From assembly GCF_003932755.1 (NCBI RefSeq), contig NZ_CP024202.1, positions 3,782,001-3,846,000 on the forward strand: a stretch of 64,000 nt of DNA. The letters run 5' to 3'. The notes beneath the pieces are model-generated. The model searched no databases, was not told the DNA's origin, and saw only the letters and a program-made list of their open reading frames with translations. The DNA comes from Methylomicrobium sp. wino1 (lineage in GTDB: Bacteria; Pseudomonadota; Gammaproteobacteria; Methylococcales; Methylomonadaceae). Shown here in pieces: positions 1 through 8,713 of this stretch. The first letter of the stretch is position 1, and each line of letters opens with the position of its first letter. The position numbers were made by a program, and so were the translations under genes.

Positions 1-395
1 CGAGGTCTGTCACCTTCATTTATATGACTTGCAAAGCTAACAAAATCGGCTGCATTCAGACGGAATTTGAGAAATTTCGCGATAATAATTCCCGTATCTG
101 GAAAAACAATAAATTCAGCTGACGCTAACCCATCAAAACCTGGTTGTGCAACTTTATTAAGATACGGCCTTAAACGTCCATAAAGCACATCGCCCGCATA
201 GAATCTTGCCGCGCTGCTTTTCATGCTTCCTGTAGAAACACTGCCCAATATTCTGGTCGTTTGCGCTTCAATATGATCCATTCCTAAAAACGGAAAGTCT
301 GGATAATCGGAAGGTGACGCTTTTTCACCACGAGGTTCAGTTACATTCACAAGTTTGGATTTAATCCAACCATTTGGTAAATCAAGATCATCCAT
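1..395 (-). CDS. hsdS: Type I restriction specificity subunit HsdS, N-terminal part (cut by window edge)
   Basis: The minus strand from an ATG at 393-395 reads an open frame to the window edge. It begins MDDLDLPNGWIKSKL and contains GDVLYGRLRPYLNKVA at about residues 72-87, the motif typical of the first target-recognition domain of HsdS. HsdS chooses the DNA sequence that the HsdM/HsdR complex methylates or cuts. Only about 131 residues are visible, so intactness is unknown. Just upstream on the same strand lies repeated 3'-end debris of another hsd gene rather than an intact hsdM. The neighbouring hsdR is a pseudogene, so any functional unit would depend on genes outside the window. The family call is fairly secure; activity is not. 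Confidence 0.75.
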   Translation of the reverse strand, partial: MDDLDLPNGWIKSKLVNVTEPRGEKASPSDYPDFPFLGMDHIEAQTTRILGSVSTGSMKSSAARFYAGDVLYGRLRPYLNKVAQPGFDGLASAEFIVFPDTGIIIAKFLKFRLNAADFVSFASHINEGDRP

Positions 396-409
396 TACTC
401 AGTCGATAC

Positions 410-741
410 CTCATTCAATTCATCCAACACAGCATCCGCCATTCCGCAATTCGAAGTGCAATGGTACTTTATCTGAAAAATCCCCCTCAATCCCCCTTTT
501 TCAAAGGGGGAGGTTTGGTTTTGGCGGGGTGTTGCCAATGATGCCAGGCAATTCCCCTGGCTATCAAAAAGCAACCTCTCCGAGTGTTTTTGAAGACCAG
601 TTTGTTGCTAACGGATAATTCATTTTATGTAGCCAACGCCTCATTCAATTCATCCAACACAGCATCCGCCATTCCGTAATTCGAAGCGCAATAGTACTTT
701 ATTTGAAAAATCCCCCTCAATCCCCCTTTTTCAAAGGGGGA
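410..741. repeat. Direct repeat of about 102 bp (410-511 and 640-741) carrying an hsd gene tail
   Basis: Bases 410-511 and 640-741 are nearly identical. Read on the minus strand, each ends in a coding-like tail (MADAVLDELNE, then a stop) closely resembling the last residues of the hsdR pseudogene (VLDELNEVLAA). Each also carries a short palindrome of the form CCCCCTTTTTCAAAGGGGG. A related palindrome lies near 790-825 and a damaged one near 1245-1325. I read this as duplicated 3'-end debris of a restriction gene plus a dispersed extragenic palindrome. No intact gene lies in 396-814. Confidence 0.7.
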
Positions 742-814
742 AGTTTTGCGGTGGTTCTATTGGCTGCGTAGTATAACGTGCCGCCGGGCTATTCCCCCCT
801 TTGCAAAAGGGGGG

Positions 815-1186
815 TTAGGGGGGATTTGCTATTCGTGCTTCGACCGCCTTTGCAATCACTTGTAATACCGAGTCGGTTTCCATCAACACTTGCCGGTTAT
901 CGAAACGCAGCACCAGCAAGCCAAGCCGCGCCAAGGCGGCATCCCGGTTGTCGTCCTTGATTTTATGCTCGGTCTCGAAATGCTGGCTGCCGTCGATTTC
1001 GATAACCAGCTTGGCGGCGGGGCAATAAAAATCGACGATAAACGATAGCAAGGGTTTTTGCCGATAGAACTGTACACCATGTATCTGCTTGCGCCGTACC
1101 AAATACCAAAGCCGTTGTTCGGCATCTGTCATTTTGCTTCTGAGCAAGCGGGACGGTTGTCTTAAATCTTTACGATAATTTTCCAA
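815..1186 (-). CDS. DUF559 (Vsr-like) endonuclease-domain protein
   Basis: A protein of about 123 residues when started at the TTG at 1184-1186, which has GAGG six bases upstream and gives the usual family start (ENYRKDLRQPSRLLRS). An ATG at 1300 would add 38 residues read through repeat sequence and is less likely. The body shows DUF559 features: MTDAEQRLWYLVRRKQ, the FYRQKPLLSFIVDFYCP strand and VIEIDGSQH, matching the PD-(D/E)xK-like core with an IDG(S/G)xH motif. DUF559 proteins are related to very-short-patch-repair nucleases and often sit inside type I restriction loci, as here between hsdR and hsdS remnants. Its exact role is unknown. Confidence 0.75.
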   Translation of the reverse strand: MENYRKDLRQPSRLLRSKMTDAEQRLWYLVRRKQIHGVQFYRQKPLLSFIVDFYCPAAKLVIEIDGSQHFETEHKIKDDNRDAALARLGLLVLRFDNRQVLMETDSVLQVIAKAVEARIANPP

Positions 1187-1332
1187 TAGGCACCTCTCAC
1201 TAACTTCCTTTGAATAAGGGAATTGATGGGGATTTAATTCGAAAAATTTCCCCCAATCCCTCGGAAACTGCGCCTGCGTTGCTCTACCTCCTGCATCCAT
1301 GCAGTCGTCTTTTTCAAAGAGGGGAGTAAAAA

Positions 1333-3294
1333 TTAAGCAGCCAACACCTCATTCAACTCATCCAACACCGTATCCATCTCCGCCCCAAACAACTGATACA
1401 TCTTGCCCAAGCCGCCTTTGCCATCGAAGGGCGCCAATTCCAGGTCGTCACGGTCAATATGGTAGGAGTTGGCGATATGGTCGCGGATCATTTGCAGCCA
1501 AGCCATTTGTTCTTCAGTGAATTTGTCCGGGTTACCGGCATGATGCCGCATGATCCAGGTTTGGAAGTTGCGGCGCACGGTGCTGTCAAAATCGCTGAGT
1601 TGCTGATCGATACCGCAAACGCGGCGAATCAAGCCAATTAAGGCGGTCAGTTCGCTGACCGGCTGCTTGCCCTGATAACTGTCCAGTTGGCTGTAGGCTT
1701 GCCAGACGTGCAACGGGGCCAATTTAGGTTTGTCGGCTTTCAGCATATCCAGGATTTAATGAATCATCGCGTAGGTGATTTCTCGGCGGCGCTGCGGCTG
1801 GTCGTAAAAAATGCTGAGTGCTTCGATTTGGTCTTTATGGCTGGTCAAAGTGTCGGCAAATTCCTGCACCAGATTTTCGGCATTGACTTGGACATCGGCA
1901 GACCAGTCGGCAAACTTGAGTTCGTCCAAATTGATGTGATCGATGATTTGTTCTTTGTCGCGGCGGATGCTGTCCAGCAGGTTAATCAATTCGTCGTTCA
2001 AGACTTTGGCGGCGTCTTTAACCAGTTGCGACTGGGCTTGTTGGTAGTGCTGTTCGCTGGGTTCGGCATCGGCAGGCAGTCCGGCCAATTGGCAGGCGGT
2101 TTGACTGATGGTATCCGGGTCGATGGCGTTAAACAAGCTGTTGATGATCTGGCTAAGCAGCAGTCCGCCCGCTAAAGCTTGGATTTTTTGCTGGTCGTCG
2201 GTATTGATTTGCTGATTCAATCGCGCCAGACGACCGGCCAAGGAACTGACGGCATCGCTGTCGTTGGCCCCCATCATTACGCCCATGGCTAAATCCTTAA
2301 GTGGCACGGTAGGTTTGGTGATCAAGGGTTGGCTGGCGGTTTTTAACGATTGCGTCACACCGACCGCATCGACAATCACATAATGGGTTTTGGCGCTGAC
2401 GGCGGACGGGGTGACTTTTTTCAGGCCATCCAAATCCAGTGTACGGGTGCCACGACCTTTCATTTGCTCGAAGTAGTTGCGACTGCGCACGTCGCGCATG
2501 AACAGCAAGCATTCCAGCGGTTTTACGTCGGTGCCGGTAGCGATCATATCCACGGTGACGGCGATGCGCGGGTAATAGGCATTGCGGAAGTCGGACAGCG
2601 TGGATTTGGGGTCTTCGTCGGCTTTGTAGGTGACTTTCTTGCAAAAGGCATTACCTTCGCCAAACTCTTCACGTACGGTCTGGATGATGTCGTCGGCGTG
2701 GCTGTCGGTTTTGGCGAATATCAGAGTTTTGGGTACTTCTTTGCGACCGGGGAACATGCTCGGCCAGTTTTGTTGATACGCGCGAATCACGGTGCGGATT
2801 TGGTCGGGGTTGACCACGCTGTTATCGAGTTCCTTGTTGGTATAGGTTTCGTCCTGATCTTGCTGCTCCCAGCGTTTTTTACGAGTGAGCTTTTCGCGCT
2901 TTTGAATTTGCAATTTGGCGGGGATTCTGCCGCCTGCTTGGGTGATTTGAGTTTGGATCAGGTAAACTTCGTTGCCGACATTGACGCCATCGGCTACGGC
3001 TTTTTCGTGAGTGTATTCGCTGACTACGTTCTTTTTGAAAAAGCCGTAAGTGCGATTGTCCGGGGTAGCGGTAAGGCCGATCAAAAAGGCGTCGAAATAA
3101 TCCAGAACTTGTTGCCACAGGTTGTAAATGGAGCGGTGGCATTCGTCGATGAAAATAAAGTCGAAAAATTCCAGCGGTACTTTGTCGTTATAGACTACCG
3201 GCAGCGGCGTTTTGGATGACCCAGCCGGTCCGGAGCAATTTCTTGTCAATGTGGTCGCGGGCTTTTTGTTCGGGATTCTGGTTTAGAGTCATGA
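1333..3294 (-). pseudogene. hsdR: Type I restriction subunit R pseudogene: N-terminal deletion, frameshift and nonsense codon
   Basis: HsdR is the translocase/nuclease subunit of type I restriction enzymes. The original start (ATG 3292-3294) encodes MTLNQNPEQKARDHIDKKLL, a normal HsdR N-terminus. After about 27 codons the sequence jumps in another frame to PLPVVYNDKVPLEFFDF, which normally lies some 250 residues later. The nuclease domain and helicase Walker A are therefore missing. The remaining part keeps the DECH box (FIFIDECHRS), LTATPDNRTYGFF, VDMIATGTDVKPLECLLFMR and the QMKGRGTRT motif. A TAA at 1756-1758 interrupts the C-terminal helical domain in frame; translation would otherwise continue as ILDMLKADKP to the stop at 1333. 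Three independent lesions make this a clear pseudogene. Confidence 0.9.
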
Positions 3295-3543
3295 TAGTCC
3301 ATTAATTGTGATGCGCGGGGTAAAAAGCCCGGATGCCTGCAATTTGATTTATTTGTTTCCGTAGGATGATTTTTGTAGGGCTTCAACTAAATTCAATTAT
3401 AGCTTAATCACATTATAGCCAAGTTGTTAATTCTCAAAGCGCTGAAGTTTATTTGTCACTATTCATAAGTGGCGTAGATCGCTTTGGCAGGCATAATGCT
3501 GACAGCCTAGAACGGTTGCACGAGGTAAAACAGCAAGGCAAGG
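3295..3543. other. Intergenic region without recognisable genes
   Basis: About 250 bases between the hsdR start and the next remnant. I see no open frame with a family signature, no clear promoter and no strong palindrome. Confidence 0.5.
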
Positions 3544-3903
3544 GTGAAATTTCAGGGAGAACTTGATGCGTTGATGGTACTGAGCTGGAATCAGGACTTG
3601 GAAACCTTCGCTTCACTTGTCGAATCGGCGGCATTGGATATTCATGCCTACACCATTTTGGTGAATAACCGTAAATACGGCGATAGCCGTGTCAGGTCTC
3701 CAGCTAAAGAATCCTTTATGCGCGATTTGGCAAGGGTTCGCGGCGGTGACAATGATTTTGTCATTGCCGCCACGTTGTATATCGATGAACTGCGGGCTTT
3801 CCAGAGCTTGGCAAAACGTTGGCCGCAAGAAGGCGACAAATTTAAACCCGTACCGGAGGGTTTTAGACTAGCGAAAGGTCGTCGGCGATTGCCGCCAAAA
3901 TAG
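3544..3903 (+). pseudogene. C-terminal fragment of a carbon-nitrogen hydrolase (nitrilase)-like protein
   Basis: An open frame of 119 residues from a GTG at 3544 with a stop 18 bases upstream. It reads ...LDALMVLSWNQDLETFASLVESAALDIHAYTILVNNRKYGDSRVRSP..., then ends KFKPVPEGFRLAKGRRRLPPK. The WNQD, VNNRKYGDSR and RGGDNDFV stretches recall the C-terminal half of nitrilase-like domains, including those fused to reverse transcriptases in some defence proteins. This is family recollection and uncertain. The N-terminal half, with the first catalytic Glu and the Lys, is absent, so it is most likely a remnant in the same decaying island. Confidence 0.4.
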
Positions 3904-3916
3904 AACGCTTCTTAGA

Positions 3917-4399
3917 TTAACGATTAATTGGCCAAAGCACGTAACAGAATGTCAAAACGACACATCCGGCTCCGATGGCCAAAAGTATTACACTGGCTCG
4001 TAGCAAGAATGCGGATTTCTTGAGCGTTGCTCGCAGGGCATCTCTGTCATCCTCCGCCTCAGCTTTACGGCCCGATTCGCTTTTTCTAATAAACGCCGCA
4101 ATACTTGAAACGCAATCGGTGGCGGAAACTCGGTGTTGCAGCGCCAAAATAGCAGAAACGCCCAAACTGACAATTCCTAGAATCAAGAAAGCCCACATGT
4201 CATGAACACGTTGGCTGAATGCCGACGGATTAGCCAACACAATGTCCTTCAGTAAAAATCCATAACCGGCAATGCCCAGCAAGTCCAAACGCAAAATCTC
4301 AGACGAATAAGCGGTGTATCGATCTTGTAATTCCAAATCGACCTTGTATGCGTTTTCGGCAACAGGAAATCCAATGAGGCTTTTCATTTTTTCTTTCAT
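3917..4399 (-). CDS. Hypothetical membrane protein
   Basis: A 160-residue protein starting MKEKMKSLIGFPVAENAYKVDLELQ. Three hydrophobic segments are visible, near residues 38-55 (LDLLGIAGYGFLLKDIVLA), 68-87 (MWAFLILGIVSLGVSAILAL) and 131-155 (FLLRASVILLAIGAGCVVLTFCYVL). A charged stretch between the last two (RKSESGRKAEAEDDRD) would face the cytoplasm. I do not recognise the family. The gene stands alone on the minus strand among broken genes, so it may be cargo of the same island. The position of the start is a guess, with two Met codons close together. Confidence 0.5.
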   Translation of the reverse strand: MKEKMKSLIGFPVAENAYKVDLELQDRYTAYSSEILRLDLLGIAGYGFLLKDIVLANPSAFSQRVHDMWAFLILGIVSLGVSAILALQHRVSATDCVSSIAAFIRKSESGRKAEAEDDRDALRATLKKSAFLLRASVILLAIGAGCVVLTFCYVLWPINR

Positions 4400-4617
4400 T
4401 TTTGACGGCAGTAGCTAGGTTAGCGAATGGATGCAAGCTTAAACAAATGAGTCAAGTATAAGTTTGTTAATTGGTTTTGTCTTTTATTTAAATCCAGCTA
4501 CAGCCAACTCCCGCCAATTCGTCGTATACCGCTGCGAAGTCCTCTCTGCCTTAGGCTTCCAGGCTTGATCAATCCGCGTGGTAGTGTTTAATTGCAGAAA
4601 CTACAATAGACAATTAG

Positions 4618-4897
<280 letters not shown>

Positions 4898-4907
4898 AAG
4901 CTGAAGC

Positions 4908-4968
4908 TGCTAACAAACCACTCAATGGTGACGCCTCAAGCGGCGCACATTAGCAGAGCGTTAAAGCG
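4908..4968 (+). repeat. Integron attC-like site 1
   Basis: The stretch from GCTAACAA (4909) to AGCGTTAAAG (4957-4966) has the attC layout: an AAC-type R'' box, CTCAATGGTGACGCC, a short TCAAGC loop, GGCGCACATTAGC and a GTTA-type R' box. The inner arms pair with an unpaired base, as in attC hairpins. It closely resembles the consensus TAACAA..TCAA...GACGCC..GGCG..TTA..AGCGTTA of mobile cassettes. No integrase gene is present in the window. Confidence 0.5.
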
Positions 4969-5089
4969 CACTGATGTCGCACCTCTTCGCCAAATTGCTG
5001 TCTTTCCGTCGCACCCAAAAGATCGTCATGCTATCACTGGCGGAGCAATTCTTTCAATTGATGAGTTAGTTGCCGAAATTACGTTATAA
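4961..5089 (+). pseudogene. Start-less cassette-like ORF between two attC-like sites
   Basis: A frame open for 42 codons reads LKRTDVAPLRQIAVFPSHPK, continues with RHAITGGAILSIDELVAEIT and stops at 5087-5089, immediately before the second attC-like site. It has no ATG, GTG or TTG at its beginning, so it looks like the tail of a cassette gene whose 5' part was lost. I recognise no family. Confidence 0.3.
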
Positions 5090-5134
5090 ACTTAACGAGG
5101 CGCTCAAGCGGTCGGCTTAGCTTGGCGTTATGTG
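5089..5134 (+). repeat. Integron attC-like site 2 (short)
   Basis: From CTTAACGAGGCG (5091) to GGCGTTATG (5124-5132), outer boxes TTAACG and CGTTA face each other. An inner stem CTCAAGC/GCTTAG with one extra base flanks the loop GGTCG. The size is at the short end for attC sites. It bounds the cassette-like ORF on its 3' side, the expected position. Confidence 0.4.
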
Positions 5135-5524
5135 AATGAGGGAAATCGTTTCAACAACATTCGCTGAAAATCTTGGAAATGGAGCGTTAGCGAAGTGAAG
5201 ATTTTTAGTCCCCGATAGCCGTAGCGCCGGGTGTTTTGCCGGAGTCTGCGCGAATAGCGCAGGCGGAGGCAAAATACAAGGCTTTTAGTGCAATGGAGTT
5301 TCGTCGGCGTGAAGGAAATTAATCCTGCCCCCTTTTCCTAGTTCCAATTTTTTCGGCTTACTTTGGTCGTTTCGATTACTTTGCCAAGGGCAAGGCTTTA
5401 TTGTCTAGCGTAAACGGTTGGCATGCTCTACATTTGCAGAATGAGAATGCCAATTCAATTTGTCTGGGAGCTTCGGCGGTTTGACCGGAGTGAACGGTAT
5501 ATCGCGTCTGAATAGATTAAAATT
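5135..5524. other. Intergenic region upstream of cas3
   Basis: About 390 bases with no recognisable gene. It contains short GC-rich imperfect repeats (for example TCTGCGCGAATAGCGCAGGCGGAG near 5245) and an AT-rich stretch just before cas3 (GAATAGATTAAAATTTTG), where a cas promoter would be expected. I cannot point to a convincing -35/-10 pair. Confidence 0.4.
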
Positions 5525-7999
5525 TTGTATCGAGATCGTATTTTGAGGATAAAAGACACGCTTTATGTTGCACATGTTCGTTCTAATGATAAGAAAAAAC
5601 AAACTTTGGAAGAGCATCTCAGCAATGTTGCTGAAATCACAAAAAACTTAACCACAAAAATTAACCAATCGGAAGCGGGTGAATTGATCGGCCTTCTGCA
5701 TGATTTCGGCAAATACAGCACTGAATTTCAAAATTATCTGCAATCGGCTACCGGCTTGATCGATCCCGATATCGACGACGAAGCCGTCGATGCCAAAGCG
5801 CTGAAAGGTAAAATCGATCATTCCAGCGCCGGTGCGCAATGGATTTGGCAAGAATTGAGCCGTTATGGCAATAACGGCGAAGGTCGCTTATGCGGACAGA
5901 TATTGGCGCTTTGCGTTGCCTCGCATCACAGCGGTTTGATCGACTGCCTGAAATCAGACGGCAGCAACGGCTTCAATGCACGTATGCAAAAAGAGGACGC
6001 CCTAACGCATTTAGCCGAATGCCGGATGAATGCCGACAGTGAAATTCTCGAACTCGCATCGAAACTGATGAACAAGCAGCTCTTAAAAGCGATGCTCGAA
6101 CAAATCAGAGTGATGATGATGTGCGACGCAAAGCCATCGGCGACTATACAAGCATTTTCTCTGGGATTTTGGACACGGTTTTTGTTTAGCTGTCTGATCG
6201 ATGCCGATCGTATCGACAGCGCCGATTTCGAAGCGCCAGATAATGCAATCTACCGAAACAAAGGCGAAGTGCAATGGATGTTGGCGATTGAACGTCTGGA
6301 GACTTTTTTAGCCGGATTCTCGATTGACCGGAACGACTCGAATGCGCCGATCGACGGAATCCGGCGTGAGATTTCCACAGCGTGTAAAAATCGTGCTGGC
6401 GAGCCGCAAGGGATCTATACACTGACCGTGCCGACCGGCGGCGGCAAAACCTACGCGAGTCTGCGTTATGCCGTGCATCACGCTCAAAAAAATAAACTGG
6501 AACGTATCATTTACGTCATTCCGTATACCTCGATCATCGAACAAAATGCCGCCGCGATACGTAGCGCACTTGAACGGGGAGACGATCCGTATCCGTGGGT
6601 GCTCGAACAACACAGCAATCTGGAACCGGAACGACAAACCTGGCACAGTAAATTGGCCGCTGAAAACTGGGACGCGCCGATTGTCTTGACGACGATGGTG
6701 CAGTTTTTGGAAACTCTGTTCGGCGGCGGCACACGCGGTGTTCGGCGCTTGCATCAACTGGCGAACAGCGTCGTGATTTTCGATGAAATTCAAACCCTAC
6801 CGATTCAGTGCACGCATTTATTCTGTAATGCGCTAAACTTTTTAGCCGATCATGCCGGGATGACCGCCGTACTGTGCACCGCCACGCAACCGGTGTTGGA
6901 TCGTTTGCGGGCGCCCGACAAAGGTCAGCTATGGTTGCCGCAAAACAGCGAATTGATGCCCGATGTCGGCGGCTTGTTCGATCAACTCAAGCGGGTCGTT
7001 ATCAGTGATAAAACCAAACCCGAAGGTTGGAGCGAAGACGAAATCGCCGAATTGGCGCTGACCGAACTCGACACAAAAGGAAATTGCCTAGTCATCGTCA
7101 ATACCAAAGCCTGGGCGCAGGCCTTGTATTTGAAATGCGCCGAAACCGTCGATATCGAAGGCCTGTTTCATCTGAGCACAGGCCAATGCGCCGCGCATCG
7201 AAAAGCCTTGTTCAAGCTTATGCGCCAACGCTTGGCGGACGGGATGCCGGTGTTATGCACCAGCACGCAGTTGATCGAGGCGGGCGTCGATATCGATTTT
7301 GCCAGCGTTGTTCGTTTTTTGGCCGGACTCGATTCGATCGCACAAGCGGCCGGGCGGTGCAACCGTAATGGACGCTTGCCGATCGCGACCGTGCATATCG
7401 TCAATCCAGTTCAAGAAAGCATTTCGCAATTGATCGACATCAAGGTCGGCCAGGAAAAAACGAGGCGCGTATTGAGCGAAATAGAAGATGAAGACTTATT
7501 GTCACCCGAAGCGATGCGGCGTTATTTTCAATATTACTTTTATGAGCGTACTGATGAGATGAGTTATCCGCTTTCGGCCAAGCAGGTAGGAAGGAACGAT
7601 ACATTGCTAAATTTATTGAGCGAAAACAAATACAACATCGGCCACAATGCCCTATTGCATCTAAAACAATCGTTCATGACCGCCGGAAATGTGTTCAAGG
7701 CAATCGATGCTCCAACACATTCGGTCATCGTGCCCTATCGAGAAGGCAAGCAACTGCTCACCGAGTTAGGCGGAATCGCCAAGCAATTTGAAGCGCGGCG
7801 GTTTCGCGAATGTTTGCAACGGGCTCAGCACTACAGCGTCAACGTCTTTCCGAACGTTTGGAAACGGCTGGTCGAACAGCAAGCGGTTTACGAAATTCAA
7901 CCGGGCGAAGGAATTTACGGTTTGGACGAGCGTTATTACAGCGAAGCTTTCGGCCTGTCGACCGAGCCGGTCGGCAAGGCCGAGGCGATAATCTTATAA
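5525..7999 (+). CDS. cas3: CRISPR-associated nuclease-helicase Cas3 (type I-C, HD fused)
   Basis: Cas3 is recruited by the I-C Cascade complex and degrades target DNA by single-strand nicking and 3'-5' unwinding. The N-terminal HD nuclease is visible: H31 in LEEHLSNVAE, the HD pair at 59-60 in LLHDFGKYS, and CVASHHSGLID. The SF2 helicase part has Walker A PTGGGKT near 302-308, the DEIQ box at 420-423 in VVIFDEIQTLP, TATQPVLDRL, and motif VI QAAGRCNRNG near 606-615. At about 824 residues it has normal length. The start is uncertain: TTG 5525 is the upstream choice, TTG 5543 would begin nearer the usual YVAH start, and no ATG is in frame. It opens the operon; cas5 follows after 9 bases. Confidence 0.95.
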   Translation: MYRDRILRIKDTLYVAHVRSNDKKKQTLEEHLSNVAEITKNLTTKINQSEAGELIGLLHDFGKYSTEFQNYLQSATGLIDPDIDDEAVDAKALKGKIDHSSAGAQWIWQELSRYGNNGEGRLCGQILALCVASHHSGLIDCLKSDGSNGFNARMQKEDALTHLAECRMNADSEILELASKLMNKQLLKAMLEQIRVMMMCDAKPSATIQAFSLGFWTRFLFSCLIDADRIDSADFEAPDNAIYRNKGEVQWMLAIERLETFLAGFSIDRNDSNAPIDGIRREISTACKNRAGEPQGIYTLTVPTGGGKTYASLRYAVHHAQKNKLERIIYVIPYTSIIEQNAAAIRSALERGDDPYPWVLEQHSNLEPERQTWHSKLAAENWDAPIVLTTMVQFLETLFGGGTRGVRRLHQLANSVVIFDEIQTLPIQCTHLFCNALNFLADHAGMTAVLCTATQPVLDRLRAPDKGQLWLPQNSELMPDVGGLFDQLKRVVISDKTKPEGWSEDEIAELALTELDTKGNCLVIVNTKAWAQALYLKCAETVDIEGLFHLSTGQCAAHRKALFKLMRQRLADGMPVLCTSTQLIEAGVDIDFASVVRFLAGLDSIAQAAGRCNRNGRLPIATVHIVNPVQESISQLIDIKVGQEKTRRVLSEIEDEDLLSPEAMRRYFQYYFYERTDEMSYPLSAKQVGRNDTLLNLLSENKYNIGHNALLHLKQSFMTAGNVFKAIDAPTHSVIVPYREGKQLLTELGGIAKQFEARRFRECLQRAQHYSVNVFPNVWKRLVEQQAVYEIQPGEGIYGLDERYYSEAFGLSTEPVGKAEAIIL

Positions 8000-8008
8000 G
8001 GAGTATGT

Positions 8009-8713
8009 GTGAAAAACAGTATCAGTTTTCGATTGTGGGGGCGTCACGCCTTGTTTACCGATCCGGTAACGCGCATCGGCGGCGAGAAATGTTCCTATCA
8101 TCTGCCGACCTATGAAGCGATCAAGGGCGTGCTCAAGTCGATCTACTGGAAACCGACTTTGATCTGGTACGTCGATAAAGTCAAAGTGCTCAAGCCGCTG
8201 CGAACGCAGACCAAAGGGACCAAACCATTGATTTGGAACGGCGGAAACACACTGGCCATTTATACCTTTCTACGGGACGTTGAGTATCAGGTACAAGCAC
8301 ATTTCGAATGGAACGAGCATCGGCCCGAATTGGCAAAGGACAGAATTGACGGCAAGCATTACAGCATCGTACAGCGCATGCTGGAGCGGGGCGGCAGGCA
8401 GGATGTTTTTTTGGGCACGCGCGATTGTCAGGCTTACGTCGAACCGTGCGAATTCGGCTCTATAGAAGGTTCTTACGATGAAATCGACGAATTGGCATTC
8501 GGCTTGATGTTCCATAGTTTCGCCTACCCGGACGAAACCGGCATCGACGAATTGCACAGCCGATTTTGGCACGCGACGATGAAAAAAGGCATTTTAGAAT
8601 TTCCAAGACCGGAAAACTGTCCGGTCAGTCGTTTCGTCAGGCCGATGCGCCGCAAGCCGTTCGGAATAGGTAGTAATTTACTGGCCGTCGAGGATGAGGA
8701 GAATCGCAGATGA
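8009..8713 (+). CDS. cas5: CRISPR-associated protein Cas5c (crRNA-processing endonuclease of type I-C)
   Basis: A 234-residue protein starting at a GTG (8009) with AAGGAG just upstream. The start MKNSISFRLWGRHALFTDPVTRIGGEK and the following YHLPTYEAIKGVLKSIYWKPT are characteristic of Cas5d/Cas5c. In type I-C systems, which lack Cas6, Cas5c cuts pre-crRNA within the repeat and stays bound to the 5' handle in Cascade. A basic tail RFVRPMRRKPFG precedes the end. Its last four bases overlap the ATG of cas8c (ATGA), so the two are translationally coupled. Confidence 0.95.
   Translation: MKNSISFRLWGRHALFTDPVTRIGGEKCSYHLPTYEAIKGVLKSIYWKPTLIWYVDKVKVLKPLRTQTKGTKPLIWNGGNTLAIYTFLRDVEYQVQAHFEWNEHRPELAKDRIDGKHYSIVQRMLERGGRQDVFLGTRDCQAYVEPCEFGSIEGSYDEIDELAFGLMFHSFAYPDETGIDELHSRFWHATMKKGILEFPRPENCPVSRFVRPMRRKPFGIGSNLLAVEDEENRR

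Noticed and set aside
2350..3219. A 289-codon plus-strand ORF
   Set aside because: It is antisense to the hsdR pseudogene; its translation has no family character and the codon pattern follows the other strand.
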